Positions 39,894 through 52,470 of a stretch of 64,000 nucleotides of DNA are shown here, piece by piece. Source of the stretch: Pelodera strongyloides (taxonomy: Eukaryota; Nematoda; Chromadorea; Rhabditida; Rhabditidae); NCBI GenBank assembly GCA_036852015.1, contig JAANDG010000163.1, positions 124,001 to 188,000 on the forward strand. The letters run 5' to 3'. The notes beneath the pieces were generated by a model. It made no database searches and was not told where the DNA came from. It saw only the letters and a program-made list of their open reading frames with translations. Position numbers and translations under genes: made by a program. Within the stretch, counting starts at the first letter, position 1; each line of letters begins with the position of its first letter.

Positions 39894-41182
39894 TTACATT
39901 TGCATGCCCTCTTGTGGGTGTCGGTGGTGCTGGAAGAAATTATAGTTGTTATGTTGATCCGTTCCACAATCCGTTGTTGTCGTATGCGGAGGCGGTTCCG
40001 GACTACTGGCGGCGGGCGGTGTCGACTTATGCAAATCTTTGATCAGCTGATCGAAATCGATAGTGTAGAAAAGGGCCGAAATCTGCACCTTCTCGTTCAT
40101 CAGATGGCAGAGGCTCTGAAAAAAGACATCAAATTGTTATATGGAGCTCGTCGTATGCTCTGCTCAAAACCATGTCATAAGCTTTCTTTGTACACTCTAT
40201 TCAACCACCTCGAGTAAATGAGGCAAACTAATTAAAAGTATACATAAAACTGTGGCAAGCAACCGCGTCGTACCAGAAGTGAATGATGAATCACAACAGA
40301 AACATAGCAATCTAAACAATTAAATTATTTAAAGGTAAACATACCGTAACCGTGCTCATTAGCAACATGAGTCGGGTGCACCTCGCAGTTGCCGCGGCCG
40401 AGCTCTCCTCCCTGTTCTTTCTGATGTGCGCGTACAATGCGTTGATAAACTTGTCCCGGGAGCGTCCAACGGCTGCCTTTCCCTCCGGCGAGAGACCAAT
40501 CTCTGAACCTACACGTAGAGTATTTACAATGTACATATTGTTCAGTGGCCGTATGCACTGGGAGCCTCCCCGGCTGGGAGCATTTGTCTCTGCGTGTCTC
40601 TGATTCGTGTGATCTCTATCTTTCTTTCACCACCACTGGGAGCTGGGAACGTACTCCCGGTGTTCGTGCATGCGGCCATAGGAGGCAACCCAGAAATACA
40701 GTAGTTTCACTGTTAAATTTAGACAGATAACATGCAGGAATGGCTACCGTAAATGAATGATAAAAACAACACATCATTAGACGTGGTGCAGTTTTTCTGG
40801 AAAATACCCCCGCGGAAAAGGAGCTAAATTTAGAAAACAGGATTACACCAAACAATAAGCGCATAAGTGCATACTGTACTTTTTCTGATTAGTACTCAAC
40901 CCGGAAAGCGGCCGGATTTCAAACACACTGGAGTGGAGATGGAGACTGGAGTAACAAAACAAGATTACTGTAGTAGAGAGGCGTGATATAGAATAACCAA
41001 ATCAATAAATTCCTCCTTACTTTCTGCGAAGAAGACGATCGCTTTGAGAAGTACTAACTCGGTCTCGTCAAGGTCCAACTTCCGCATCGGATACACCATA
41101 TAGTTCATGAATCGCGCAATCGAGTTGGCGTAGAATTCTTGGATGCTAGAAATAAGAACAGTGTTTTTAATAAAAAGCATAG

Positions 41183-41223
<41 letters not shown>

Positions 41224-44200
41224 GAGAGAAAGTGACTGTCATCCGAACATCAGTACAGTACCTTAGTTATGAAATAGGCTATGTATGTAGTACGTAAACG
41301 TTTCCTCAACGACCATACTTTATTGCAGGTCTTAGAAACCACTAAGGTTCTATACTGACCACTTACATCTTTACGTTGTTGATTTTCAAATCTTCTTTTT
41401 AAAACCATTTATCTGACCTTGGATCTGGCGGTCCGAGTTTCGTTTCAGCTCCATACGGATGACAAGCACCGTTGGGCATTAAAAGTCCTTCGGCTCCAGA
41501 TTTAGCAGTATGATATCCGGTAACGATCCTGAAATGAGACTGTTATACATTGCGTGCTAAAAATATGGAAAACTCTATAGCTTGCTCGGGTACTGTAGAA
41601 TGCCATCGTTTTCTGACGTATTATAGTGATGGGATAAAAACTGGTAAAGTTTTCGTTATCTTCAACTATCCATAGATTATCACAAAGTTATACACACTAT
41701 GATAACTACCACCGCTTCAGGCAAAATTATGGCTCAAAACTTATCCTACCATCCATGGTGGGCCATCCGCCTCTTTGCTAGAACCGCCTGGTCTAATTCC
41801 GAGAGCATATTGAACTCGTCCAAACCCCGGCACCAATCTGAGTAGTAGACGAAGTGTCGGCGCCAACCTAGAAAATACAATAAGTTGGTAGCTTTGTTTG
41901 TTTGTTTGTTTGTATGATGTACGTTGCGCTCCAGGATTGAGACTAGTCTGCACATTCCCGTGCATTCATCACCAAAACTAGGTCTAGACTTTAGAGAGGT
42001 ACAAGGTTCAAGCTCCACAGGAGCAAACAAATTTTAATGGAATAGAGTCATGAAAAGAACATCAAATTGAAGCCCTGCTGTCAATGGGTACCATATTAGT
42101 TGAATTCAATTAGCCTACCGTCAATTAACAAATCGACCGTTAAAATTCGCTCATCAGCGAATCGCATCGGATACCGGGCACAAACGAGATCCGGTTTTTG
42201 GAATAACACCTGAAATTATTCAATTTACATGCTTGTAAATATTAGAGGGTTGGGCAACTGTTGAAGCGTGGGCAAACTTGTGCAATGCGCCACAAGTGCG
42301 CCAGATAACTTCCGAGGACACCTTGCAAAGATAACCAAAATAAAGCAACATACTTCAAACGGCAAATCGGTATTCGCTGGCGAAAACGGTATGAATTCAG
42401 AACAACTCTTCGACGGGTTGAACAGCTGAAATAAAAATAATATATTTTAATAAACTGACATGAATTGCATAATTCTAATCATGATTATTATTACTATAAA
42501 CTAGCTATAAAGGAAGACACAAGAACTTTAATAAGAGAATATGTCGTTGTAAAATACATATATCAACGGCCGTCATTAAAAATAAATTAACAAAAAAGTG
42601 AGTATATAACAAGAACCAACCGAACGTTCCAAACTGATCAGTCCCTCTGCCACGTAACAACTTTCCAGCGAACTTGGCGTGGGCAAATCCTGGAATAGTT
42701 ACTGTGTTTTGGAATTAGGTTGATTTATGATAATTGGTAGGCGCGTGCCTTCACAAATTATACTCATTTTGCTTCACGACACGACATACTTGAGCACAAT
42801 CTCGGTTTTCTTCATATGTTTAAATAATGAACATTTCTCTTTGCTAGCGGAGAGGGCCACGAATCATGCACACGAAATTCTGAGCCTGTGCATAAATCTA
42901 TAAATCAATAATATTTCCATCAATACCTAAGATGTCAATCAATACCTGTAATTCCGGAGGCGTGGCTCCATTCTCAATCTTGACCACCCTCTCTAGGAAG
43001 GATGCCTGCGTCGATGGACTATTCATAGTGCACTCTGTCTGTGTCTGCATGTCTGTGCCTCTCTTCTTCTTATACGGTACATAGAGTTGATGGCCATCGG
43101 CGCCGAATCCGCCTCGCAGGTTACGGTCGCGCTCGTTTTGAACTGCTGAAGTTGGCTTATTAGGTAAATACTGTGTTCAAATCATATGACTGCTCCGCAG
43201 AAATCCAGAGAATAATGCAATAAGAAATATCTTCATGTCTTCAGGCTTCAGGCTGTTATGTAAACAATACTGATAATTAAAATTGGGAACACAGTGCAAT
43301 ATTATATGGTCGCTACGGTCATGTTCATGTATGCCATGCTAAAAAAAACTGCATATACACACTCTACTCAAGGAAAATACGACTTCGTCGAATACAACAA
43401 TATTGCTCAAGATTAACACACCAGTATTAGTAAAATAATCAGAATCACTCACAGTCCGGATTCATGCCCACTTCAAAGCACTTCTTCAGCCGACACGATC
43501 GACACACGTTTCGGTGTTCTTTTACAACGGGACAATCACCACCGAACCGACAAGAGTACTGCCGTCGACTCCATACCGAACGTCGGAAGAAACCCTTACA
43601 ACCTGGAAAATGGAATTCTAATTATACGAATACAAACGAACCTTAAAGTGCTACAAGATAAACTAGGGAAGCTAAGAGATATGGCTGAAACACACTGTTT
43701 TGCGCAAAAAAACTGTAGTTTTCATAGTTTATTTTACTTAAAACAATGAAAAACAGTGTGTTTCAGCCATATCTCTTAGCTTCCCTAGTTTATCTTGTTG
43801 CAATATTTTGTCGGAAAATGGATCAATACTCAATACTCGCCATTTTTACCTAATATCTTCCCTTGGGAATAATTCAAAAAATATTGTTTATGCTCTTTGT
43901 TTAAGTTTACCTTTGTACAATGAAACTAAACCATAAAAAAGGTGATTTTCTAGTGAACCCATCCCTTTAACAGGCGGCAGTTGTGTAAAAGAGTTGCGTA
44001 CGTTAGGTACGTCCCCTGCGAGGTGTTTTAGATTTAAAGGGAGGTGAGTGGTGAGCGACGAGAAAAATACAGTTGTTATTTCTCGGAATGTCGTACTAGA
44101 GTGGTAGGGGTCGCCTTGGGTACGGTAGCCCTAGTAGTACTATTGATGATATACACGATAACTTTTTATGAGTCTGGCCCTATACGAGTAAAAACAGTTC

Positions 44201-45745
44201 AACAAGTTACGAACCGTTGCAGGCATTGATACCGTAGTGCTTCCCAAATGCCACATCGCCGCAAACATCGCAGATCAGTTTTCCCGTTGGTAACTGCGTC
44301 GAGGACTGCGGGAGCTGATGGTGCAACATCGTTTGCATCATCGCTGAAATACCGTAGGCTATGGTAATCGTCAGGGTTCTGGGTACTGTAACATCGGACT
44401 GATATGCCGGACTGATAAAATAATCTACACATGACAGTCAATTTTTTAGAAACAAATCCATGCTTATAGACACTAGTGGAAAAGTAACTGGATTTTGCGT
44501 TTATGTGGAGGTTGCAAGTATATGGCCTAATTGTAGGCGCATAACAGATGCTGGCCGAACAAAGGACTCTACAACTACTGTAATGCAAATTAGCATAACT
44601 ACAGTAACCAACGCAACAATAACACAGGTAAAGTAGAGCATCTACGGCAGTCTATCAAATGCACGGAAACTATTAAAGCGAAATTTGAGACGCATCGTAT
44701 TTATGCTAATTTGCTCGAATTTAGCTCGATGTTTTTTATTCTAATTTATGTTCATTTGCATATGCTGCACAAGAATGCTGATGTACTCGATGCGTTTCAA
44801 AAACCGGCCGTTATTTCGCATTAAAGCAACATGAGGCAAAATTTAAACTCTTCTAAAGTCTAAATCAACATGTCTTTTTTACTCACCAGGCACTTGCAAG
44901 GGCGTATGCTCATTTCGAAACACACTCGAAAATACTAAAAGACCTAACAATAATGAAATTGTTTGCAAAATAAACAAATAGTAATAGTAACAAAATAGGT
45001 ACGCAGAGAAAATAAGTAGGCGAAAATAAAGTAAAGTTGATGTTGAGCCGTAACCCATATAAAAAAGGACGTACAAAAAAGGATCTAAAGTGGTATGACA
45101 CGTGATTTGTGAATCGTATGCTGAACTGGCTGAACAACTGCTTCACAATTGTGTATCATTGTGTCTCTTACAAATCACGCACAATACCACCTTAAAGGAG
45201 GAGGCTCACGAGAATGAAGTGCTCAAATAGTTTCCTTTTATTGAAGGATAATGGGTTTATCTTCCAAAAAACAAGTATTATAAGGTTCAACGCTTTAGCT
45301 TGGAGGAATTAATTAATCTAAGAACTCGAAGTCAAATAAAATAACCTATCGTATGCAAGGTAGACTTCAAAGCTAAACATGCAAATTTACAAGTCATTTT
45401 GTCTTTCTCACTGTACAAGTCGAGCACTTCATTCTCGTGAGCCTCCTCCTTTAAAGCTGTATTGTACCTACTTTTTGAAATTACATAAGATACGCATATC
45501 CTATATAAATTGGTGCCGGAAGCTTGCCGGACGGGCACCAAATTATCATAGGATACATAGGATATGCGTTTCGTATGCAAATTTCGCAAGTAGGCACAAT
45601 ACCACTTTAAAATGATCCAGGATGACAAATATAAATGCTACTCACACTCGTTGTGCTTCTGCTCGTAGTCGTCCATATCTTCAGACTCCATTTTGCCCAC
45701 AAAAGGTTCCAGTGCCGGGTCTAATAACAACTTTCGTTTGGGCAT
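39894..45745 (-). CDS. HNF4-like nuclear hormone receptor C, 12 exons, complete
   Basis: Predicted DNA-binding transcription factor of 516 residues. Exons in transcript order: 45646-45745, 44215-44343, 43453-43602, 42946-43145, 42621-42689, 42354-42425, 42119-42209, 41750-41867, 41418-41528, 41021-41145, 40345-40508, 39894-40115 (TAA). The start ATG follows a TTGCAG acceptor by two bases, as in trans-spliced nematode genes. Zinc finger 1 is C58, C61, C75, C78 with the canonical P-box [10 protein letters not shown]; finger 2 is C94, C100, C110, C113 (C-x5-C-x9-C-x2-C), then [11 protein letters not shown]. This resembles HNF4/RXR-type receptors, unlike A and B. The ligand-binding domain has [18 protein letters not shown] and GLSPEGK, typical of HNF4 relatives. 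An activation-helix-like FDQLIKDLH precedes a Pro/Thr/His-rich tail of about 40 residues. The exon 11 acceptor is ambiguous by six in-frame bases (40508 or 40502). A foldback element begins six bases past the stop. Confidence 0.92.
43643..43970. mobile_element. Family-4 element with shortened left arm, intron 2 of gene C
   Basis: Inner palindrome and right arm (GTGAACCCATCCCTTTAA) are intact; the outer left arm is deleted. It lies between exons 44215-44343 and 43453-43602. Confidence 0.88.
44673..44825. mobile_element. Family-1 element in intron 1 of gene C
   Basis: The left arm is shortened (AGCGAAATTTGAGACGC); the right arm ends GGCCGTTATTTCGCATTAA. Confidence 0.82.
45085..45196. mobile_element. 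Family-5 element, first of three joined elements in intron 1 of gene C
   Basis: AAAGTGGTATGACACGTGATT faces AATCACGCACAATACCACCTT. Its right TTAA (45193-45196) starts the next element. Confidence 0.85.
45193..45454. mobile_element. Foldback element (AGGAGGAGGCTCACGAG ends), second of three
   Basis: About 30 bases of each end are perfect inverted repeats, edged by TTAA on both sides. Confidence 0.9.
45451..45610. mobile_element. Foldback element related to family 2, third of three
   Basis: Palindrome with AGCTGTATTGTACCTACTT at one end and AAGTAGGCACAATACCACTT at the other, sharing ATAGGATATGCGT-type inner arms with family 2. It ends 36 bases before exon 1 of gene C. Confidence 0.85.
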
Positions 45746-45940
45746 GCCTGCAATTTACAATGGTAAAGATTACCAAAAGCCTGGCGCGTAGTCATACGGT
45801 AGGAACAGGAGCTACGGTAGATAATCCGGTCACATAACCAACACTTCGAACTGAACGGTAAGTACAACAGCAAAAAATAACAAAAACGGAAATAACGATA
45901 ATACAGTACACCAATGAGAGAGGATATAGAAAGAGGCTAC

Positions 45941-46160
45941 ACAGGAAAACGAAATAACTGCCGAAACCAGAGAAAAACCGTCCTTGAGTTTTTACCAAAA
46001 AAACCATTTGGTGCTGGTTAGTGGCTCGTTCGTGACCATTTGGTGACCAGTTGCTGACGGTTTTCCATGACACGTGGTCACGAACTGGTCACAAAATGGG
46101 CTGGCCCACGAAAAAACCAGTGAACCGTCACCGGATGGGTTTACCCATTTCCTATGAAGA
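45941..46160. mobile_element. Family-7 dispersed repeat (ACCATTTGGTGACC type)
   Basis: Shares GGAAAACGAAATAA(C/T)TGCC and the following ACCATTTGGTG/GGTCACGAACTGGTCAC blocks with 8577-8812. The many internal TGGTGAC/GTCACCA inverted blocks make it foldback-prone. Confidence 0.75.
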
Positions 46161-46256
46161 AGCTCATTCACGAGGCTCGGCTTCTAAATTGATGTCTAAT
46201 TTCGGAAAACAATTTATGTTAATATGCAGGGTACGGTAAGGCAATTTTTTTTATGT

Positions 46257-46427
46257 TTAAAGCGAAATGCTAGCCCCTTTGGAAAATTTGCATATGATAA
46301 GCAAATCCTATGTATCCTATGCTAATTTTGTACGATCGTCCACGGCAATCGTACAAAATTAGCATAGGATACATATAATTTGCTTATCATATGCAAATTT
46401 TCCAAAGAGGCTAGCATTTCGCTTTAA
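46257..46427. mobile_element. Family-2 foldback element
   Basis: Near-perfect hairpin with TTAA edges. Confidence 0.92.
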
Positions 46428-46904
46428 CAAAAGTAGCGGGTTAATACGAGAAAAACATCAGCGGATGAAAGAAAAAAATCCTCATCATAAGACTGCATAA
46501 TCACAATGAAGGTATTGTTTCATTGCTTCAATTATAAGCGGATAAACATGAAGGAAAAAGATTTGAAAAAAAAATCACTGACGGAAAAGAAACCAGAAGA
46601 AAGTGATATACAATAATGTGTTTAAAAATGGAGGTGAGGGATACATAGACGATCGAGAGAGAGAGAGAGGGAGAGAGAGAGGGAGAAGAGAGAGCGAGAA
46701 GGAGAGAGGGAGAAAGAGAGAGGGAGAGAGAGGGAGACTGCCACCCGAAGATCAGTACTGTACTTTATTTATGAAATAGAGAATTGCAACAATCGATCGT
46801 AAATGATTATTATGAAATCACAGACGACCTTAATCTTTCCCGATCCACATGATACTGGCAGTAAACAAACGACATGAACACTGCACAAGAAAATAGGCGT
46901 TGTT

Positions 46905-47065
46905 GTGGTGGGTGTGTGTGGGTGTGTGCGTGCGTGTGTGTGCGTGTGTGTATGTGTGTGTGTGCGTATGTGTGTGTATGTGTGTGCGTGCGCGTGTGTG
47001 AGTGTGCGCGTGTGTGGGTGTGTATGTTTGTGTATATACGTGTGTGCGTATGTGTGTGTGGGGTG
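46905..47065 (+). repeat. (GT)n-rich microsatellite
   Basis: About 160 bases of GT with scattered GC and TA dinucleotides; all long ORFs here are repeat artefacts. Confidence 0.95.
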
Positions 47066-47186
47066 GACGAGTGGAGTACTTTTACAAAACCTAAATATAC
47101 CGCCGTAGTAAGGCTCTAGAGAACAAGGAGAATTTTGAAACATATGATGCGCAAAAAAAAAGTTCAAGGAGTGTTTTCTTCATTGT

Positions 47187-47400
47187 TTGTGGACGGCTCC
47201 CACCGGGGCAGACTGGGGCGCCCGTCCCGGCCGATCCCAGACGCCGGCATCGGAGCGCGCCCTCGTCGCTGAACGTTTCGTTCTTGTTGTTCAGTTGTTC
47301 AGCACCGGGCGGGCCGGGCTCACCGGCGAGTCAGCACGCGCTCCCCAGAGACGCCGGATGGCTAGCCGCCCGGCTCCAGCACACCCATTTATTTATGTGC
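47187..47400. other. GC-rich island upstream of gene C
   Basis: A markedly GC-rich block in an AT-rich setting, about 1.5 kb upstream of the start of gene C. It could hold a promoter or an untranslated exon of C. Open frames here show no recognisable protein. Confidence 0.4.
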
Positions 47401-48604
47401 ACTATGTGTTTTCGCGTTTGCACTTTCTCCCGGCCGCTATGCCCACCAACTATTGGTTGGGCAAGACGACGGGAGAGTATGTGTGAGTGTGAATAGAATA
47501 GAACATGCATGTCAGGGTGAGAATGGGAGTTTGTTACCCAACACAATCTCCCCGTCTTTTGTCAGTTACGAAAACATACTTCCTGAACGAAAAAGTTCCA
47601 GAGTTCCAGGTGTTGGGTCGGATTGCTGGGACTTATGTTAAAGAAAGATTCGTTCAGAAGGCAAATTTTTTCTGAAGGAGTAAACACAATTATAAATAGC
47701 GAGGGTCGACTACAAGCTAATTAGCTAATATATTAATCCTTAATCCCCAAGGAAATGAAAGAGATTAGTGATTTTGCGGCATCTCGTGTGTCATACTTCA
47801 CCTTCTGGCAGATTACTGTTTAGCGTAGCGTAAGAACTAAGAACCATAAGCATAGAAGTCAGTGTGTATTTTTCACATCACATTTTAGGTTATTTTTTTA
47901 CGTTATTTTTTACGAATGACTGGGCATCCATTTACTTTTTTTTTATTCAGTGGCTAATATAGTATTTTATTCGGTGGCTAAAATCACTGTTGACGTTGAC
48001 ATTTCTGTGATCCGATATCAAAAGACCATAACCATTGCAAGGAAATAAATTTTGAACCCACTGTATCCCGATCGAATAAACAAGATCAATCAATAACGCG
48101 TAGTAACTTTGTCACAACTGGCACAGTGTATGGCAATCGATTTATGAGAGGTAAGATACTTAGAGATACGTAAGTGAAGGTAAAATGTGAGATGCACGGA
48201 AGTACAGTAGGATTTACTTTTACTCTTGACACAGAGAGGATAGAAAAGAAGAGGCTAGAGAGCGAGGAGAATACAGAGAAAAAGAGGGAGAGAGACAGAG
48301 AGAGAGAAGAGAGGGGGAGAGAGAAGGTGTACGGTAACAAAGTGCATGGATCTGCTGCTGGTCTGCCACCCAAGCAAGAAGTACAAATGCAACCGGAGAC
48401 AAAGAAAAAATTCCATGACAAAGTCAAAGAGGACATTCACTTGAAAAAATTCACAGGAAAACCCAACAGATAAATAATTAACAATTAAAGGTTGTAATAC
48501 AGGAAGTAGTCGATGTTACTAGTTACGTAGTTACTACTATTTCAGTAGAACCTTTGCTAGCAAAAACATTGTATGAATAATGCAAACAGAGTCAGTAAAT
48601 AATG

Positions 48605-48865
48605 GATTATTTATTTATTTACTTACCAGTCGGCTCACGCCGCCTAAGGCGACTAACATGGAAATATGATTGGTTTATCATGGGCATACTTATATACAAA
48701 GTTTCAAACGTATCATAAGAAATTCACATAATAGGAAACAATTGCATATGCATACTTCGATATTGAGCTGCGACACTCTTTTTATACCCGAACACGAAAA
48801 TTTGCATTTCCGTAACGCACATCAGTATGCAGGTATGCAAATTACGCTACAGTTACTATTTTATA
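48605..48865 (-). mobile_element. Retroposon-like repeat with (TAAA)n tail
   Basis: On the minus strand it ends GCCGACTGGTAAGTAAATAAAT, that is, an A-rich TAAA tail. The same body lies at 1916-2150 on the plus strand. No coding region is visible; probably a SINE or the 3' end of a LINE. Confidence 0.6.
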
Positions 48866-49156
48866 TAATAAGATATTTACTAAATAAAAACACAAGGTGT
48901 GCACCGCAAAATGACGTGATGAAGACAAAAGAATATTTATAACTCGACGGTGCTCGGGCTCGGGCGTTGATTAGCAAGAAGGTACACAAAAAAGAAGAAT
49001 ATAATGAATTAATTGTGTAGGGTATGCGTGTAGGTACTTGGCTTTAATTACAAAGTATTGCACACGCACGTGTAAGATTTGCCTCAATTATATGTGTCTG
49101 AGAAAAATTGGACCACGAGATATCAAATGCATAGCTGGGCCTCTACGCACATAAAT

Positions 49157-49402
49157 TATAACTGTTCTACGCAAAATATAATTTAAAGCGAAATACCGGC
49201 CGGTTTTTGAAAATCACCGAGTACCCCGGCATTCTTATGCAGCTTATGAAAATGAACATAAAAGAGAATAAAAACAAATCGAGCTAAATTCGAGCAAATT
49301 AGCATAAATACGTAAGAATTCAGTTGTCCACGATGCGTTTCAAAAACCGGCCGGTGTTACACTTTAAATTATAGTTTGCGTAGCGTAGAACAGTTATAAT
49401 AG
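49157..49402. mobile_element. Family-1 element inside a larger palindrome
   Basis: The element itself is 49184-49368. Beyond its edges the flanks are also inverted copies of each other (ACTGTTCTACGC and GCGTAGAACAGT), so it sits at the exact centre of a longer foldback. Confidence 0.85.
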
Positions 49403-50145
49403 TTATTAAGGGTAAAATCCACTTCCAAATTAAACTAATAATTTCATTTCAACCAAGACTCCCGCCATAGTGCGTGTAAACAAGCGCGCTTGTGATAAGG
49501 AGCGATAAGAGAAAAAGAGAATATATCAATGTTTTTAATATTTGCATAGTATGCAATCATTAGTTAAAAACATGATTTGAGGTGGCTCAGTGGCCATGCC
49601 ATGGGTTTTCCAGGTTAGACCGTAGCATAGGGACACGGATACAGTTCTGAGTAGCAGTTGCGGAGTTTTAAATTCCTACCAGAGTTGTGACGATGTTGGT
49701 CAGTGTCGTGCAGAGGCCGTATTCGCCAAAATGCAGGGAGCCCTCCCTGGCCTCCCAGGGAGCTAAAGAGTGCGCAGAGTGCGAGAGCAGAAGAGATTCA
49801 GAGCGATCGTGAGCCTAGGGAGTGCTCCCTGTGTGTTGGTGAATAGGCACATCGAACATGGCATCCCAAAATGACAAGTTTTTGAAACGTGTGATGAAGA
49901 ACTGCATTCCCCAAATGTTGTATGCAAGGAAAATAATTCGACATGAATACAAAAATCGTGCAATATCGCGTAATAAAAATATACGTTTCACAAACAGGCT
50001 ATAAAATCCAGGATATATTCTTGGTTTACATCAGACACCATTTTTTACCGTAATGGTGGTAAAGATTCAAGTATTAAAAAGTAATCTAACAACAAATAAA
50101 TGAAAAGGGCATATTTCTAATGAAAATACTAAAATTTTGACGTTT

Positions 50146-50308
50146 TTAAAGCGAAATACCGGCCGTTTTTTGAAACGAATCTCAAATATCCGTATTCTAA
50201 TGCAGTTATGCTAAGAGGGGTCGAATTGGGGTGTATTTTTTATTCTAATTTATGCTCATTTGCATTACAGGGGTACACTGTGTGTTTCAAAAAACCGGCA
50301 GCTTTAAT
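50146..50308. mobile_element. Family-1 element, right end shortened
   Basis: Left end intact; the right end is reduced to AACCGGCAGCTTTAA. Confidence 0.8.
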
Positions 50309-50735
50309 AACAGAAAATGCATAAATTTATGTGGGTTCATTTTGTAAGTAGATCGTCGGCGAACGTTCATTTGATTAGCTTATCTGGGTGCGGACCCCTT
50401 TGCACGCCCTTTTCACGTGGATTTGAACAATAAACTCTAAAGAGAAATGCCTGATGACAGTGCCTAATGCCTATATATTACGCCTGATCACCATTGTTTT
50501 ATCATGTAATTTCCTGTTTGCTAATCAACGACAAAATGACGAGTTATATACTATTTTTTCTTCATCATTTCATTGTGACGCACTTCCTGTGTTTTTATTT
50601 AATAAGTAAATAAATAAAAGAGGTATGATTGGGTGTTTGTGAAACTTATGTCGCACCATTTGGTGTAAGATATACCACAAATGTGAACCACACTTTGCAT
50701 ACAATAAGTGGGAAACTAGACGTCTCCAATATATG

Positions 50736-50906
50736 TTAAAGCGAAATGCTAGCCTCTTTGGAAAATTTGCATTTGATAAGCAAATTATATGTATCCTATG
50801 TTAATTTTGTACGATTGTCGTGGACGGTCGTACAAAATTAGCATAGGATACATAGGATTTGCTTATCATATGCAAATTTTGCAAAGGGGCTAGCATTTCG
50901 CTTTAA
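50736..50906. mobile_element. Family-2 foldback element
   Basis: Near-perfect hairpin edged by TTAA, with a GTACGATTGTC/GACGGTCGTAC centre. Confidence 0.92.
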
Positions 50907-51156
50907 ACATAATTCCTGCCACACCAATTTGAACTTTCTAGAGTACAGGATAAATAAATAAATTGTTATTTTACAAATCACTTTTTTGATATACATAAAC
51001 ATTGTTCCAGTAATTAAAGACAAGTAGCTTCTACATTTTTTTTTAAAATCGTTCCTTGTTACCCGGAACTAGATAAAACTTTAACTTAAATAAGAAATTA
51101 GAAAGTTTAATTAAATTAGATTATGCAAACTAGTTTATAGTTTATAGTTTGTGTAG

Positions 51157-51337
51157 TTAAAGCGAAATACCAGCCGGTTTTTTGAAAAGCATTGTGGATA
51201 ACTGAATTCTTACGTATTTACGCTAGTTTACTCGAATTTAACTCGATTATGCTTTGATTTTTTTTATTCTAATTTATGTTCATTACACAAGCTGCATGCG
51301 AATGCTCTTTCAAAAACGGGCCTGTAATTCGCTTAAG
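51157..51337. mobile_element. Family-1 element, diverged
   Basis: Left end AGCGAAATACCAGCCGG; right end decayed (GGGCCTGTAATTCGCTTAA). Confidence 0.75.
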
Positions 51338-52278
51338 TTAAATTTAAAAGTCAATGAATTTTAATGCAACACATTGATAAGACCAAAATGTCTTATGAAC
51401 GTGAAGTTTAATTCCACCAAACAAAGTAGTACGTATATACCTACATATTATTTATCCGTCTACACAAACTTCTTTACGTTACCTGGACAACCGTGTGTGA
51501 AATTATAGAAAAAGTTTGTGGGACAATTAACAATAAAAGCATACCCTACAAACCGGGATCACTATTTCTTAGAATTGTAATGAAAAAATATTAGCTCTCA
51601 AATTGTTTACAGAAAGAACCGAGAATGAGTAGTGTACCCCAGATTTCAAGATATTAAGATAATATACACGGATTAGGACTAGGAAAGAAAATGTGATCAG
51701 ATAGATTAGAAATTTTTAGATCTTAGAGGTATTATCATCGCCGCCAAGAAGAAAGTTGTCGTGAGAGCCGCACGATTACTGCGCATAAGGGCACGCCGCA
51801 GCGGTGCTGCGGACACCAAAACACACTGAGTGACTAAAGACAAAAGGAAGAAAAAAAGAGATGTGTTTATGGCAGCTAATCTTCATAATTGTCTTAAATT
51901 GCTGGGATTTGGTTTATCAATGCGCATGAGTCAGGCTCATGACGAGCGCAAATATGCAATTTTACTTTTATGTTTGGGGTTTTTTCTTTCTTTTTTTTCC
52001 CTCTCACATCAAGCTTGTTTACTGGCAAAAGCAAAGCGGAATAGCTATTTCTAAACCCTCTTTTTTCGTGCTCACATGATATTGACACAAATGGAACATT
52101 GCAAAACAGAAGAGACTTTTTTTAAGAAATAAAGAAATCAAATGATAGCCTGCAAAGTTAATATTATAGTTTTCCATCGTAAAATTAGAGTTATTAACGA
52201 ATATAGAATAGGTAGATCTTCGAGATCAATACGACTCCCACAAAAAGGCAGATTGGACAGATGTAAACCAAAACTTTA

Positions 52279-52312
52279 TGTCAACGTTTCACCTTTCGGC
52301 ATCATCAGGACA
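52279..52312 (-). ncRNA. Minimal hammerhead ribozyme motif, copy 1
   Basis: On the minus strand the full type I core is present: TGTC (5' half of stem I, 52309-52312), CTGATGA (52302-52308), stem II GCC-GAAA-GGT with a GNRA loop, GAAAC (52286-52290), GTT, then GACA, which pairs with the opening TGTC. AAC/GTT forms a tiny palindromic stem III, as in the minimal ribozymes known from Penelope-like elements, where activity is thought to need a dimer. Predicted self-cleavage is after GTT at 52283/52282. No ORF is involved. Confidence 0.65.
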
Positions 52313-52470
52313 ATGAATAAACTTGGGTAATTAAACCTTGTAACGTGGGTAACTTGGGTAACAAGGAATGTCAAAAATTAACGAACATATTATTGAATAA
52401 CGCGTGCTCCGTTATGGGAAAAGCTACAAGATTGACATGTTCGAGCTTTTAGGAGTGATGGAATATTTTG

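Noticed and set aside
46769..47167. A 132-codon minus-strand frame rich in His and Thr
   Set aside because: Translation of the (GT)n microsatellite.
48174..48473. A 99-codon plus-strand open frame with a charged C-terminal part
   Set aside because: Its middle is a GA microsatellite translated as Glu/Arg repeats, there are no splice partners, and no domain is recognisable.
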